Positions 47,894-60,117 of a DNA stretch of 64,000 nt are shown piece after piece. Where the stretch lies: contig MU001494.1 of assembly GCA_010093485.1 (NCBI GenBank), positions 2,263,937-2,327,936 of the forward strand, given 5' to 3'. The notes beneath the pieces are model-generated. The model saw only the letters and a list, made by a program, of their open reading frames with translations. It was not told the DNA's origin and searched no databases. The stretch is from Karstenula rhodostoma CBS 690.94 (Eukaryota; Ascomycota; Dothideomycetes; Pleosporales; Didymosphaeriaceae). Both the position numbers and the translations under genes were made by a program. How positions within the stretch are numbered: the first letter of the stretch is position 1; every line of letters starts with the position of its first letter.

Positions 47894-48179
47894 TATTAGA
47901 TCTACTATAAATAATAATAGATTACTATAAACTATAGATATAGATAGGTTAGTTATATATTATATAATTATATAAATTATTATAATTAATTATTATTCTA
48001 AGTCTAGCTAAGATATACCCTTAAATAGTACCTTAGTACCCTATACTAGTTCTAATAGTATAAAATATCCTAGCCTCTTCTTTTATACTTATTACCTACT
48101 ACTACTAGTAGTTACTATAACTTACTATAATAGTAAGTACGCTATACTATAGATAATAATATATATATATAATCTAATA
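47894..48179 (-). repeat. 5' LTR of Copia A
   Basis: 286 bp, direct copy of 42,648-42,933 with few differences. The leader in sense direction begins ATTAAGAGTTTTACTACC, shared with Copia B. Confidence 0.9.
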
Positions 48180-51100
48180 AGATTAGTATAATTTACTTTA
48201 AATAAATAATTTACTAATATAATAGAAGAGTTTTATAATTTAGTCTTTTTATTTTATTAGTTTAGCTTAGTAATAGTAATTAATACTACTATTTTATAGT
48301 CCTTATTATTAGTATTATTATTAGTAATATCTTATTATTAGGGGAAAAAATATATTATATAGACTAACTTAACTTTTATTTTTTATATAATTAGTTCTTC
48401 CTATTTCTATAATAATATATTAGCTATAATATTTATAAATCTAAGGTAAAATATAATTATATAGTTATACTAGAATAATACTTCTAATTAATAAGTCTAA
48501 TAAAATATAAATTCTTATTTTATAAAGAAGTATTTAAATATATAATAGTCTATAATAATAGTAAATAACTTTTTTAACTATAAACTAATAAGCTAGATAT
48601 ACTATATATATAATCTATTTATAATAATAAGTATTTTTTTATTATAAATATTATAATTTATCTCTACTAGTTTTATTTTATATAAGTAGAAACTAAAAAG
48701 TTTCTAGATTTTATTATTTTATATCTATAAAATAGCTTCTATAATAATATTATTACTAGTATTAGTTTCTATTTATATTTTATAATAGAGGGAGTACTAT
48801 ATAATAAGATTATCTAAGTAGAGAAGATTTTTTATAGTTTAAAAAATAGTATATTCCTTATTTTTAAACTTATACTAAATATCTTTTTTAATTAGCTTAG
48901 TAAGGGGTTAAATAATATATCTATAGTTTTTAAGATAGGTTTAATAGTAGTTATAAAATTCTAATAAGAATTAAAAGGTATAGAGATTAATAGACTCTTT
49001 TTAATTCTATACTATAGTTTCTTTTTTAGAATCCTTATAGATCCTATTAGTAGTAATAATAAAGTCTAAGAATTTAATTTTTTAAATAGTAAATTTTTTT
49101 TTTTTAATATTATAATAGAGGTAGTATTTTTTTAGCTATTTAATAACTTTAGATATATAAGCCTTATACTCTAAGGGGTCCTTAGAGTAAATAAGGATAT
49201 TATTAATATAAACTATATAAATTAAGTTAATTATATTAGCTAGAATTATATTAATAAAATATTAGAATAATATTAATTTATTAATTATACTAAAAGAAAG
49301 AATATTATACTTAAAATTACTATATTAAGTTTAAAATATAGAGAGGTTAAAGGTATATTTAGTAAGTTATATATAGTAAAAAACTTATTATAGGTCTAGT
49401 TTAGTAAATATATATATTCTAGATAGATATATAAGAGTTTTCTCTAATAGTAATATAGAAATAATATCTTTTTTAATAATACTATTAAGTCTTTTATAAT
49501 TAATATAAAAATACTACCCCCCTCTAGACTTCTTTATATATAAAATAAGGGAGGTAAAGCTAATATTATTAGAGGAGATAAATCCTTTCTTTAATATATT
49601 CTAAATATATAGGTATAGTAATTCTAGTTTATTAAAGGATATAGAATATAGTAGAGAGGTTTTTAAAGTACTAATATTTTTAGTAAGAATAATATTATAA
49701 TTAATACCTTTTTATTATAGGGGTAAAGTATTTATTTTTTATTTATTAAAATAAAAAATATTTATCCCTATCTATTTATAGTAGGGAAGCTTAGTTTTAA
49801 ATTTTATAAATAGCTATTCTTAAAACTTTTCTAAAAAATTAACTATAGTTTTTTTTTTATAATACTTAACTTTTATAAGTTTAAATAACTTATATTAACT
49901 AATAGAGCTAATCTCTATACCTTATATACTAACTATAAATACTATAGTAGAAATAGTTAAAATATTAATACTAACTTTAAGGAGCTATTCCCTTATTAGT
50001 ATTTAATACTTAGGGGGTTCTTTTAAGGGTAATAGTCTTAGATTAAATAGTACTTTATTTATTTTATATAAATCTTCCTTATATTAAAGCTATTCTATAG
50101 GGTAGAAGATAGTAATAATTTAGTTTTTTAAATAATTTTTTAATTTAATTCTTAGCTCTTATAAGAGTTTCTTAGTAGCTTATTTACTAGGATTTCTAAT
50201 AGAATTAGGCTTAGTAGAGATAGTTAATTCCTCTAGTAATAATTTATTATTATATAGTAATTTATTATTATATCTATATACTAGGGTATTATCCTTAATA
50301 TTAGACTTAATTAATTACTAATTTTTATTTTTAGACTTTAGTAGTTTAGCTTTATTACTATCCTTATTTAAAGATATATAGTATATTATAATAAAGTCCT
50401 TATTTAGAATAAACTCTACTAAAGATAGTTAATAATTATTATAATTCTAGAAAGTAGTCTATATTAAAGAGATAAATAATATTATAGATTCTATAGAAAT
50501 TTTAAACTTCTTTATAGAGGAGTATTCTTTATAAAATAATTATACTTATTAAAGTTAAATATCTTTTTTTTTAAAGTTAGTATCCTATTAGTTAGTATTA
50601 AACTAGTATTTTTTATTAACTAGTAGAAGTAGGTAGTATAATACTATAAGTAAAGTAATAATCTATAATAGTATATTATTTAGTTATATTAAGTATTAGT
50701 TATAATAATTAATTAGTATTTTAGTATTCTTAAAAAATTTTTATTTTATAATAAGGTTATAGTCTTCTATTTTATATAGAATAAACTATATAGTTATAAA
50801 GTATCTATTAATATTAAGTACTACTTAAAAATAGTAATTAACTAAGGTAGCCTTCTTACTAGTAAAACTCTTAAGAGGGATTAGATATTTAAACTATATT
50901 AACTTAATACTAAGTTAATACTTTAGTATTTTCTCTAGCTATAAGGTAATAAGATTATATATAGATATACTAGAATTAATAAAACTATATATATAAATCT
51001 TATATTTATTATTTTAGAATATTATAAAAAATATAAAAGGTATTTCCCTAAATAAATTAGGAATTTAAATACCTTTAAAATTAGTATAATATTTTTTAGA

Positions 51101-52954
51101 GTAGAATACTAATTTCTATAAATTAATTAGTTCTATATCTATTACTCTTATTAGAGGTACTAGTTTAAAATTAACTAGTACCTCTAGTTTTTTAATTTAA
51201 AGTCTAATTTAGAGTCTTTATTTAAAATATATTTATTATAAGATTCTAAAAAGAAATAAGCCTTATCCTCTTTTTAAACCTTTATAATAGTAGTAATAGT
51301 ATATCTATTATAGAGTTTAATAGAATAATTATAGTAAATATAGTTTTTAGAAAGGTAGTTATAATATATTTAATTTTTATAATACTACTCTCTAGAATAC
51401 TTATATCTAGGATTAGTAAATTAGTATTTTAGAGCTAATTTTACTATAATATCTTTAGGTAGTCCTATAGTATAATAAGGGGCTAAAATAACTATTTATA
51501 ATAAAAACTCCTTATAATAGTATAGGGTAGAAGGAGTAAGTTAATTATAATTAGTTTAATAGTTATACTTAAAGGCTTTATATAGCTTATAAATAATAAT
51601 ATAAAATTTATTATAGTCTATAGTAAAATTAATAGTATTCTAGATAAGCTAGTTAGTAAGTTTTATATAGAGCTTTTTATAGAGCGTCTCTTTAGAATTA
51701 TTAAAATAAAACCTAGTCTAGTTTATAAATATATTATATTATATAATAAATAAGTTTATATCTCCTCTAGATAGAAATATTATTTTCTAGAGATTAGTAT
51801 AAATATTAATATTCTAGTTTAGTAATATAAATATAACTTAGAGGTAGTTATATAGATTTATAAAAAATATAATTAATTACTACTATTTTTAGATATTAAA
51901 AATTTTAAAGATATAGTCTTCTAGCTATATATTAATATAATTAGTAATAGTTATAGTATATTCTTTAGAAGTATTTTACTAAAAGTAGTCTATATTAGAC
52001 TTAATTTTAATCTCTAGTAAATAGAACTATAACTTAAACTAAGTTTTATTACTATTAAACTTATTAAAGTTTAGAACCTTAGGGGATAGGTATTTATTTT
52101 AATAAGTTTAGTATTTTATATAGTAAAGGTTTAGTATTTTATAAAAAAGTTTATTAAGGGTATTTACTTTTAAAATATATTAACCTATAGTAGAATAGTC
52201 TATATCTTACTAACTATCTATTTTTAAAATAACTAATTTAGTATTATATTTAATAGTAAGTACTAGTTTAGTAAAGAAAGTACTAAATTAATAAAATAAT
52301 TTAAAATTATTATTACTATCTAAGTTACTTATTATTACCTATATTAATTAATTTTTAGCCTTAGTAGTCTTTTTTAGTTCTATAATTTTAATTTATAAAT
52401 AACTATTTTCTTTTTAAGTCTATATTTAGGAGTCTATTATAATATTAATTTTATTATTTAAATTAGTATTTTACTAGACTAGTTTTTATTACTAGTCCTA
52501 TATTTTATATATATAATAGAATAAAACTATAAGTTATAGCTTTATAGTAAATAGGTTTATATTAGCCTTAATATAGTCTATATATATATTAGAAGTAGTA
52601 ATAAACTCTAGACTTTAGTAGTTTAAAATCTCTAGATCCTTTCTATTTAAAGTAATTAGATTTAGAATAATTATATTAATATTAGTAAAAATTATATATA
52701 GTTTAGATACTTTTTCTAGTTTTTATAGTCTAATTATCTATAGACTAGCTTTAAAATTATTTTTTTTCTTTTTATAGTTTCTAGTTTTAGAATTCTAATA
52801 GAGGCCTAATTCTTTCTTAACCTTATTAATATTAGCTAAATATTCTTTAGTACCTTTAGATAGCTAAATACTTAGTTCTAGTAGGAAAAGTTTAATCTAG
52901 AAAGGTAAGTTTTCTAGTTTATAGGGAGGTTATATACTAGAGGCTTTAGCTACT
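48180..52954 (-). mobile_element. Gypsy element R1, 5' portion (gag to reverse transcriptase), RIP-degraded
   Basis: Continuation of R1 to the right of Copia A, read on the minus strand. Around 49,392-49,412 the frame gives IFTKLDL and around 49,178-49,210 YINNILIYSKD, decayed forms of the Gypsy reverse transcriptase FTKLDL and YxDDILIYS boxes, followed by IKFLDFII in place of the EFLGF motif. Order RT before the integrase side (lower coordinates) fits Gypsy in minus orientation. The 5' gag end is cut at 52,954 by Gypsy F; the missing gag start and 5' LTR would lie beyond 64,000. The distance from the gag cut point to the RT matches that seen in F3. Confidence 0.85.
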
Positions 52955-53201
52955 TATAAAGGTTAATTTAATCTAAAATTAAATCCCCTTATAGGATATT
53001 TATCTACCTTTAAATTTAGGCCTTATCTAATAGTCTATATATAAGATTAGTTAGTAAATCTTAAATATTTAATATATAAAAAGTCTCTCCTTAGAACTAT
53101 CTCTATTTTAGTATTTTAAATTTAGTTTTAATTTATATAGTTTCTTCTATTTATCTAATTCTAAAAGTATTTATTCTATTTAGCTATATTCTAGTTTTAT
53201 A
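52955..53201 (+). repeat. 5' LTR of Gypsy F
   Basis: 247 bp matching the LTR of F3 at 59,644-59,889 in the same orientation. The downstream leader starts TTAAACTTAAAACCC as in F3. Confidence 0.8.
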
Positions 53202-53312
53202 TTAAACTTAAAACCCTTTCTTTTAACTAGAAATTAGTAACTATAATATCTACCTTTAGCTCTTTAAGTATAAAAAGGTTTATTAAAATTCTAAAATTTT
53301 TCTTTAGGTTAA

Positions 53313-53475
53313 CTATTAAGATACTAGAATATTCTCTAAAGTCTTTATTAAAAACTAGCTATTAAGACACTAGAATATCCTCTAAAGTTCTTATTAAAGG
53401 CTAGCTATTAAAATACTAGAATATCCTCTAAAGTTCTTATTAAAGACTAGCTATTAAGGTACTAGAATATCCTCC
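53313..53475 (+). repeat. 46-bp tandem repeats in the Gypsy F leader (3.5 copies)
   Basis: Units start at 53,313, 53,359, 53,405 and 53,451, each beginning CTATTAA and containing ACTAGAATAT. The equivalent leader of F3 has one unit fewer. Confidence 0.85.
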
Positions 53476-53618
53476 TAGATTTTTTAAACTCCTTTAAAGA
53501 CCTACTAATATTAGCTACTTTTAGTAGAATTAACTACTATAAAGGTTAAATCCCTCTTAAGTAAAAATATATATCTACTATAGGTATATTAAAAATAATA
53601 TATATATCCTTAGTAAAT

Positions 53619-53864
53619 TATAAAACTAGAATATAACTAAATAAAATAAATACTTTTAGAATTAGATAGATAGAAAAAACTATATAAATTAAGACTAAAC
53701 TTAAAATACTAAAATAGAAAGAATTCTAGAAAGGAACTCTCTATATACTAAGTATTTAAAATTTACTAACTAATCTATATATAGGCTATTAGATAAGATC
53801 TAAGCTTAAAGGTAAGTAAATATTTTATAAAGGAATTTAATCTTAGATTAAATTAACCCTTATA
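53619..53864 (-). repeat. 3' LTR of Gypsy R2
   Basis: 246 bp, inverted copy of the LTRs at 52,955 and 59,644. With the F leader it forms a head-on junction between two elements of the same family. Confidence 0.8.
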
Positions 53865-54250
53865 CTATCCTCCTTTAAGCGTAATCTAGGGTCTTAATAG
53901 TTCCTAAAGACTATAAGAATACCTATATCTATAAAAAAAAAGAAAAGAATAAATTAGTTTAAAAAGAAAAAAAAAATAAAAATAAAGAAAAATATTCTTT
54001 ATATTCTTAAAAAATTTCTTATTAAACTTATATAGTTATAGACTAGATTAGAGTATTCTATTTTAGTATAATTATATAGGACTTTATAATTTTCTATATA
54101 AAAATATCTTTATTTAGAATTTTTCTAAGTAATTAGCTATATACTATTATATATATATTATATAGAGTTCCTTAATCCTATAAAGAGAGGTTAAAATCTA
54201 GTTTAAAACTTTAGATTCCTTATTTATAGTTAAAGGTTTAAAATACTTAA

Positions 54251-55421
54251 TTAGGAGGGAAATAATAATAAGAAGATCGAGTTATTAAGTATAAATAAAA
54301 ATATTAATAAAAAGGTATTTCCCCTAGCTAATAGCTTAAAAATAAGTATATTTAAAAAAAGGTTATAAAAAGGTAAAGATTAGGGTAGGATTTAAACTAG
54401 AGTTATATAGCTTAGTATCTTAAAGCTTAGTAATTAGAGGCTTGGCGCGTAGAGTGCTAATTACTAGTAGGTTCTAATTTAATTAACTATAGTTATAACT
54501 TTCTTCTATTAAAGTTAAGGCTAGGTATTATAATATAGTAATACTATAATACCTCTTCTCTCTATCTTTTTAAATATTATAATATATAATATAACTATAG
54601 ATTCTAGCTCTTTACTATATAAAGATATACTATTTCCCTAAATAATATAAATAGCTAATAAGTATAAGGATACCTATAGTATTACTCTATATTACTATTA
54701 ATCTCTAAGAGAATATAATAAAACCTTACCTAGCTATTTACTAGGGTATTAATAATAACCTTAAAACTAAAGTTATAAAGTAGCTACTATAAATCTAAAA
54801 CTTTACTAATATCTACTATAAAGTAAAGCGCTCTAACTATAAACCTAACTTAGGGGTAGTATAGTATAATACTACCTACTAGCTTATACTATAAGTATAA
54901 GCTAGGTAGGTAGCCTTAATACTAGGAGAAGTTATTCTAGTATATTTACTAAGATAGGCTTAGATATATAATAATAGAATCTAAGCTATTTAATAATAAA
55001 TCTTTAAAATTCTATTACTATTCTACTAACTATAGATAACCCTCTATACCCTAAAGGAGAGAAGTAAGGATAAAGACTTTATAAATAAATTATTAGAAAA
55101 GGGAAGTATTATATAAATATAGGAGGTACTTAATACTATTATAGCGTTAACTAATTTATACTAAGTAACCTACCCTAAGTAGGTTATAAAGTATAGAGTA
55201 GATAGTATTAATATAAATATAGTAGCTTAAGTAGATAAGAAAGAAATAAAGGTATACTAGTTTTAAGGGTACCTAGGAGGTAGGTATTATTAGAGGGTTG
55301 GCTATTATAATTACTTTAAGACCTAACTATAAATAGGTAGATAGTATCTCTTTAATTATAAATAGCTATAAAAAATATTATAAAAATTAATAACTATTAT
55401 TTATAAAGTAAAGATACTATA
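54251..55421. mobile_element. 1.17 kb unclassified inserted unit inside R2
   Basis: Comparison of R2 with R1 shows that this 1,171-bp block interrupts an otherwise collinear sequence. It is flanked by a 12-bp direct duplication TAAAATACTTAA (54,239-54,250 and 55,422-55,433) where R1 has one copy. It has no terminal inverted repeat and no LTR match to the other elements. Long target duplication suggests a non-LTR/SINE-type insertion, but there is no clear poly-A end. It keeps more CpG and TpG than its host (for example TTGGCGCGTAGAGTGC at about 54,442). A region on the minus strand near 54,395 (AGTTTAAATCCTACC) resembles a tRNA T-arm/B-box. Late in the unit a frame reads like a retroviral-type gag fragment, which I could not confirm. 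Confidence 0.6.
54873..54912. repeat. Strong hairpin inside the 1.17 kb unit
   Basis: CTAGCTTATACT (54,879-54,890) and AGTATAAGCTAG (54,894-54,905) are perfect reverse complements around a 3-nt loop; pairing continues outward as TACCTA/TAGGTA with one unpaired base. It contains G and C, so it is not a trivial TA palindrome. Confidence 0.6.
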
Positions 55422-57692
55422 TAAAATACTTAATATATAAAGCTTAATCCTTTATAGTATTAAAAAGTATAAAATAAGTATACCTTATAGATATTAGATA
55501 GGCTATCTAGATTAAACTATTATATTAACTAGCCTATTTTTAAGTAACCTTTTATTAATTATCTATTTTAATAGGTATATTATTTTTAGAATTACTATCT
55601 AAAAATACTTTATTAAGAGTAGTTTTTTTCTAAGTATCTAGGTACTTAAGGGGCCTAACTACTTAAGGATTAGTATTATAAAAGTTACTTACTAGCTTTA
55701 AAGTATTTCTAAAGTTAGATATTAGATATTATATATTATCTAAATTATAGTCTTACTATATTATTTAGTATTAAAGTTTTCCCTAGTTTAGTTAACTATT
55801 ATAAATAAGTAATACCTCTTATTTAAAGGTATTATTAACTTTAATTAGTAGTTCTTATAGTTAGTATTATCTAGAAAGTAGGTTATTAGATACTTTTTAA
55901 AAATAGTTTATATAAAATACTAGATAAACTTTTATATATAATAGTAATTTAAGTTTATAAAATAATTCTTTTATCTCTATAATATAGTATAAACTATATA
56001 TTTACTTATTAAGTTTAATAAAGGAATATAATATTAAAAAGCCTTTTAGAGTAATATAAATAAAGTTATTAATAATAAAATTAGATAATTAATAGTATTT
56101 ATTAGCTTATTTTACTATTAAGTTTTATACTATAATAAGGTTTTAATAGGTCTAGTTATAGATCTAAGTAATAGTTTTAAAATAAATAATAATAAACTTA
56201 TAGACTTATTTAAAACTAATATTATTAGAGGAGTTTTTAGATAATCTAATTCTATCTCTTTAGTTCTAAAAAACTTTAATTTTATAACTAAACTTAATTT
56301 TATATAAAGAGAAATTAATAGATTTATTAAATAAAGAGACTTATATCTAGTCTATTAAAAGGAGTAAATCTAACTAGTTATTCTAAAATTTATTAATAAA
56401 TAGATAGAAATACTAGTTAATATACTTATTATATATTTTAGTTTAGCTATTTATTTAAATATAACCTATAAATATAAATTTCTACTATATATCTATAAAA
56501 TAATATAATTTACTAGTAAAATTAAAAGTAAACTATAACTCTTAATCTAATATAATAGATTTAGGGATACTAAAAATCCTCTAAATATACTAGTAATAAA
56601 GGAAGGTAGCCTATTTTATAGTAATTATTTTATAGTATAATAGTAAAAAGGTATATTTACTTAAGTAATATATATAAACTATAATATTATTAAAGCCCTT
56701 TTAGTCTAATAGAAAGCTTTTAAAGTTTATAAAGATATCTTACTATATAGTTTCTAGAATAAATAGTAACTAAAGTAAGTCTAACTTTTTATTATAAAAG
56801 GGTTTAGTCTAGTAGTAGATTTTATAATTATATATAAACTATTTAATATCTATATATATATAGCTCTAATAGTATAATTTCTAGATAAATTTATAGATTT
56901 TTTTAATACTAGGGTATATAGTTATCTAGTAGAAGTAAACTATATTAATAAAAATTACTTAAAACTAACTAGTTTTAGAAATAACTAAGTAGTTTTAATA
57001 TAAAAGAAGTCTAGAAAATATTTTATTATACTTACTATTTAGATTAAAAATAGCCTTTTAAAATAATTTTAAAATTAGGTTAGTATAATTTATTTTAAAT
57101 AGGTAGTCTACTAGTATAATAGGAGAGTTTTATAATTTAGCCTTTCTACTCTACTAGTTTAGCTTAGTAGTAGTAACTAATATTACTATTTTATAGTTTT
57201 TATTATTAGTATTATTATTAGTAATATTCTATTATTAGGGGAAAAAGTATATTATATAGACTAACTTAGCTTTTATTTTCTATATAATTAGTTCTTTCTA
57301 TTTTTATAATAGTATATTAGCTATAATATTTATAGATCTAAAGTAAAATATAATTATATAGTTATACTAGAATAATACTTCTAATTAATAAGTTTAATAG
57401 AGTATAAGTTTTTACTTTATAGAGAAGTATTTAAGTATATAATAGTCTATAATAATAGTAAATAGCTCTTTTAACTATAGACTAATAAGCTAGATATACT
57501 ATATATATAATTTATCTATAATAATAAATATTTTTTTATTATAAATATTATAATTTATCTCTATTAGTTTTATTTTATATAAATAGAAATTAAAAAGTTT
57601 CTAGATTTTATTATTTTATATCTATAAGATAGCTTTTATAATAATATTATTACTAGTATTAGTCTCTATCTATATTTTATAATAGAGAAAGT

Positions 57693-57980
57693 TATTAGAT
57701 TATATATATATATTATTATCTATAGTATAGTATACTTACTATTATAATAAGTTATAGTAACTACTAGTAGTAATAGATAATAAGTATAAAAGGAGAGACT
57801 AGAATATTTTATACTATTAGAACTAATATAGGGTACTAAAGTACTATTTAAGGGTATATTTTAGCTAGACTTAGAATAAAAAAAAAAATTATAATAATTT
57901 ATATAATTATATAATATATAACTAATCTATCTATATCTATAGTTTATAATAATTTATTATTATTTATAATAGATCTAATA
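57693..57980 (+). repeat. 5' LTR of Copia B
   Basis: 288 bp, inverted copy of the Copia A LTRs with an A-run near 57,880 lengthened. Confidence 0.85.
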
Positions 57981-59643
57981 ATTAAGAGTCTTACTACCTT
58001 ATTACTAACTATATATACTAAATAATATAACACTATCTATTAGATCTATAAAAACTTTTTTTATTATTTCTATATAATATATAGAATAGTTAATAGTACT
58101 AGAAATATAAGTAAAAGCTAATTAAGTATAGTATATATTTAATCTAACTAATAGTAAGGTATTAAAGTTATAACTATAAGTACTATAGCTACTAGACCTA
58201 TATTAATTTATATATAATAATAATCTAATACTAAGTAGCCTATATATCCTTATAAATATATAAAAGTTATAGTAAAATTTATAAGTTAAATATTATAAAC
58301 TATAATCTAATTAGTATAAAATAAAACTAGTAGAATATTATATAGAAATATAAAGAGTAGAAAAGCTTATATTATACCTATAAGGTTCTATTATAGCTAA
58401 CCTATTTAGTATCTACTATCTCTCTAAAAAACTATATAAAAAATAAATCCTCCTTATTATAAAAAAGGTAGAAGTTAATAATAAAAAAATAAAGTTATAA
58501 ATATAATATAAATATTTATATATTATCTAAAGTACTAAGAGGTTAACTAAATAGGATTTCTAGCTAACTAAATATAATTATATAGTATTTACTACTAAGA
58601 AATAAGACTATATAGAGACTATAAATAATATAACTATTTTTAATAATTTTATAAAAAATATTATAGTACTAGATAAAGTATATACTACTACTTTTAAATA
58701 GGCCCTCTAAAATAAATAGGAGATAATATATTAAAATATAATAAAAAGGTTTAGACTCTATATAAAGTATTATTATCTAGTTAAAACTATAATTAGAGCT
58801 ATATTTATTACTAGAGGAGAACTAAATACTAGTATTAAAGGGGATACCTTTTATACTAGTAATAGTATACCTATATAAATATAAGATACTTAAAAATAGG
58901 AATAAAATATAATAATATTCTTATAGAAATTATATAACCCTAATTTACTTATATTATATAGATAAGAATCCTTTATATTATATAGGTAAAGCTCTATACT
59001 ATATAGATAAAATATCTCTATATTATATAGATAGGGAGGTTATAAAAGGAATAAAATATTTTACTAATAAATAAAAAATTAAAGTATAAATAAAGAAAAG
59101 TATTCTATATATTCTATAGAATATATACTAAAGGATTACTATTATACCTTTCTAAAAAAAGTTTTAGTATAGTAAAAACTATAACTAGAATAGAATAGTT
59201 TTATTAAGTATAATATTTAAAATAATCCCTTAATATAAGAATAGATATATATATTTAAATAAATATAATCTAGAATATTATAAATTAAATAGTTATATAC
59301 TCCTATACTAACCTAAATATTAGAGGCTAATAATAAATAACTAAAAGGATAGAAAATTACTATAATTTCTATAAGCTTCTAAGTAACCTCTTAATTTAAT
59401 CCTTATATATATCTACTATAAATTTTATTAATCTTTAACTTAAGTACTATATATTATATCTTTAATAATATTAATTAATTTATTTTATTTTAATTACTAA
59501 TACTAGGAGACTTTATATAGGTAGGTAATATATAGGTCTAGATATAAGGATATAAAAGTATTTACCTTAAATTATAAAATTACTAGAAAAATAGTATAAT
59601 TAGACTTAATAATATAGTTTACTACCCTAACCTATTCTATAAC
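57693..59643 (+). mobile_element. Copia element B (plus strand), 5' part, interrupted by Gypsy F3
   Basis: Inverted copy of about 1.95 kb of Copia A (equivalent to 46,230-48,179): a 288-bp 5' LTR at 57,693-57,980, then leader and the start of the coding region. The 5 bases before it are AAAGT; the other target copy would lie beyond the window. It stops at 59,643, where the LTR of F3 begins. RIP-degraded and partial. Confidence 0.85.
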
Positions 59644-59889
59644 TATAAGGGTTAATTTAACCTAAGGTTAAATCCCCTTATAGAATATTTACTTACCTTT
59701 AAGCTTAGGCCTTATCTAGTAGCCTATATATAGATTAGTTAGTAGATTTTAAATACCTAGTATATAGAGAGTCCCTTTCTAGAATTCTCTCTATCTTAGT
59801 ATTTTAAGTTTAGTCTTAATTTATATAGCTTCTTTTATCTATTTAATTTTAAGAGTATTTACTCTATTTAGCTATATTCTAGTTTTATA
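59644..59889 (+). repeat. 5' LTR of Gypsy F3
   Basis: 246 bp; sense ends TATAAGGG and TTTTATA (RIP form of TG...CA). Used here as the reference LTR for R1, R2 and F. Confidence 0.85.
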
Positions 59890-59999
59890 TTAAATTTAAA
59901 ACCCCTTCTTTTAGTTAGAGATTAGTAACTATAATATTTATCTTTAGCTCTTTAGGTATAAAAAGGTTTACTAAAATTCTAAATTTTTTTTTAGATTAG

Positions 60000-60117
60000 C
60001 TATTAAAGTACTAGAATATCCTCTAAAGTCCTTATTAAAGGCTAGCTATTAAAGTACTAGAATATTCTCTAAAGTCCTTATTAAAGGCTAGTTATTAAGA
60101 TACTAGAATATCCTTCT
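60000..60117 (+). repeat. 46-bp tandem repeats in the Gypsy F3 leader (2.5 copies)
   Basis: Units start at 60,000, 60,046 and 60,092; each contains ACTAGAATAT and TTATTAAAGGCTAG. Orthologous to the 3.5 copies in Gypsy F. Confidence 0.85.

Larger units (their letters stand above)
42648..48179 (-). mobile_element. Complete Ty1/Copia retrotransposon A inserted in Gypsy R1, RIP-degraded
   Basis: Two 286-bp direct LTRs bound a 5,532-bp unit flanked by the 5-bp duplication AGATT (42,643-42,647 and 48,180-48,184). Removing the unit plus one duplication restores the sequence found uninterrupted in copy R2. Orientation is minus: a TAAGGGGGTA purine tract lies next to the left LTR, and translating the minus strand around 43,990-44,020 gives IFFYINNIII, a decayed form of the Copia reverse transcriptase YVDD box, followed at about 43,880-43,900 by FLSIEVI, matching the FLGIEV motif. 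Asp to Asn changes are what G-to-A RIP on the coding strand predicts. The element is dead; stops are everywhere. Confidence 0.9.
52955..53618 (+). mobile_element. Gypsy element F: 5' LTR and leader only, interrupted by R2
   Basis: Forward copy of the same Gypsy family inserted into the gag region of R1. It has a 5' LTR at 52,955-53,201 and about 415 bp of leader, including 3.5 copies of a 46-bp tandem unit, then stops abruptly at 53,618, where the inverted LTR of R2 begins. The rest of F should lie to the right of the window. Confidence 0.8.
53619..57692 (-). mobile_element. Gypsy element R2 (minus strand), 3' part, inserted in F and itself interrupted
   Basis: Starts with an inverted LTR (53,619-53,864) whose outer end coincides exactly with the LTR end of R1 at 40,366, then follows the R1 sequence for about 2.9 kb once the 1.17 kb unit at 54,251-55,421 is removed. 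It includes the region that in R1 surrounds the Copia A target, here uninterrupted. It is cut at 57,692 by Copia B. The LTR is preceded in sense by the purine tract AAAGGAGGA. Differences from R1 are nearly all G/A or C/T transitions. Gypsy retroelement fragments, non-functional. Confidence 0.85.

Noticed and set aside
52955..53624. A 660-bp LTR shared by F and F3
   Set aside because: The shared block is longer than the inverted copies R1 and R2, which both end at the same point after 246 bp; the remaining shared part is internal leader.
54360..54500. tRNA gene or complete tRNA-derived head in the 1.17 kb unit
   Set aside because: A T-arm-like word on the minus strand and an A-box-like word on the plus strand exist, but they are on opposite strands or too closely spaced for a cloverleaf; no acceptor stem was found.
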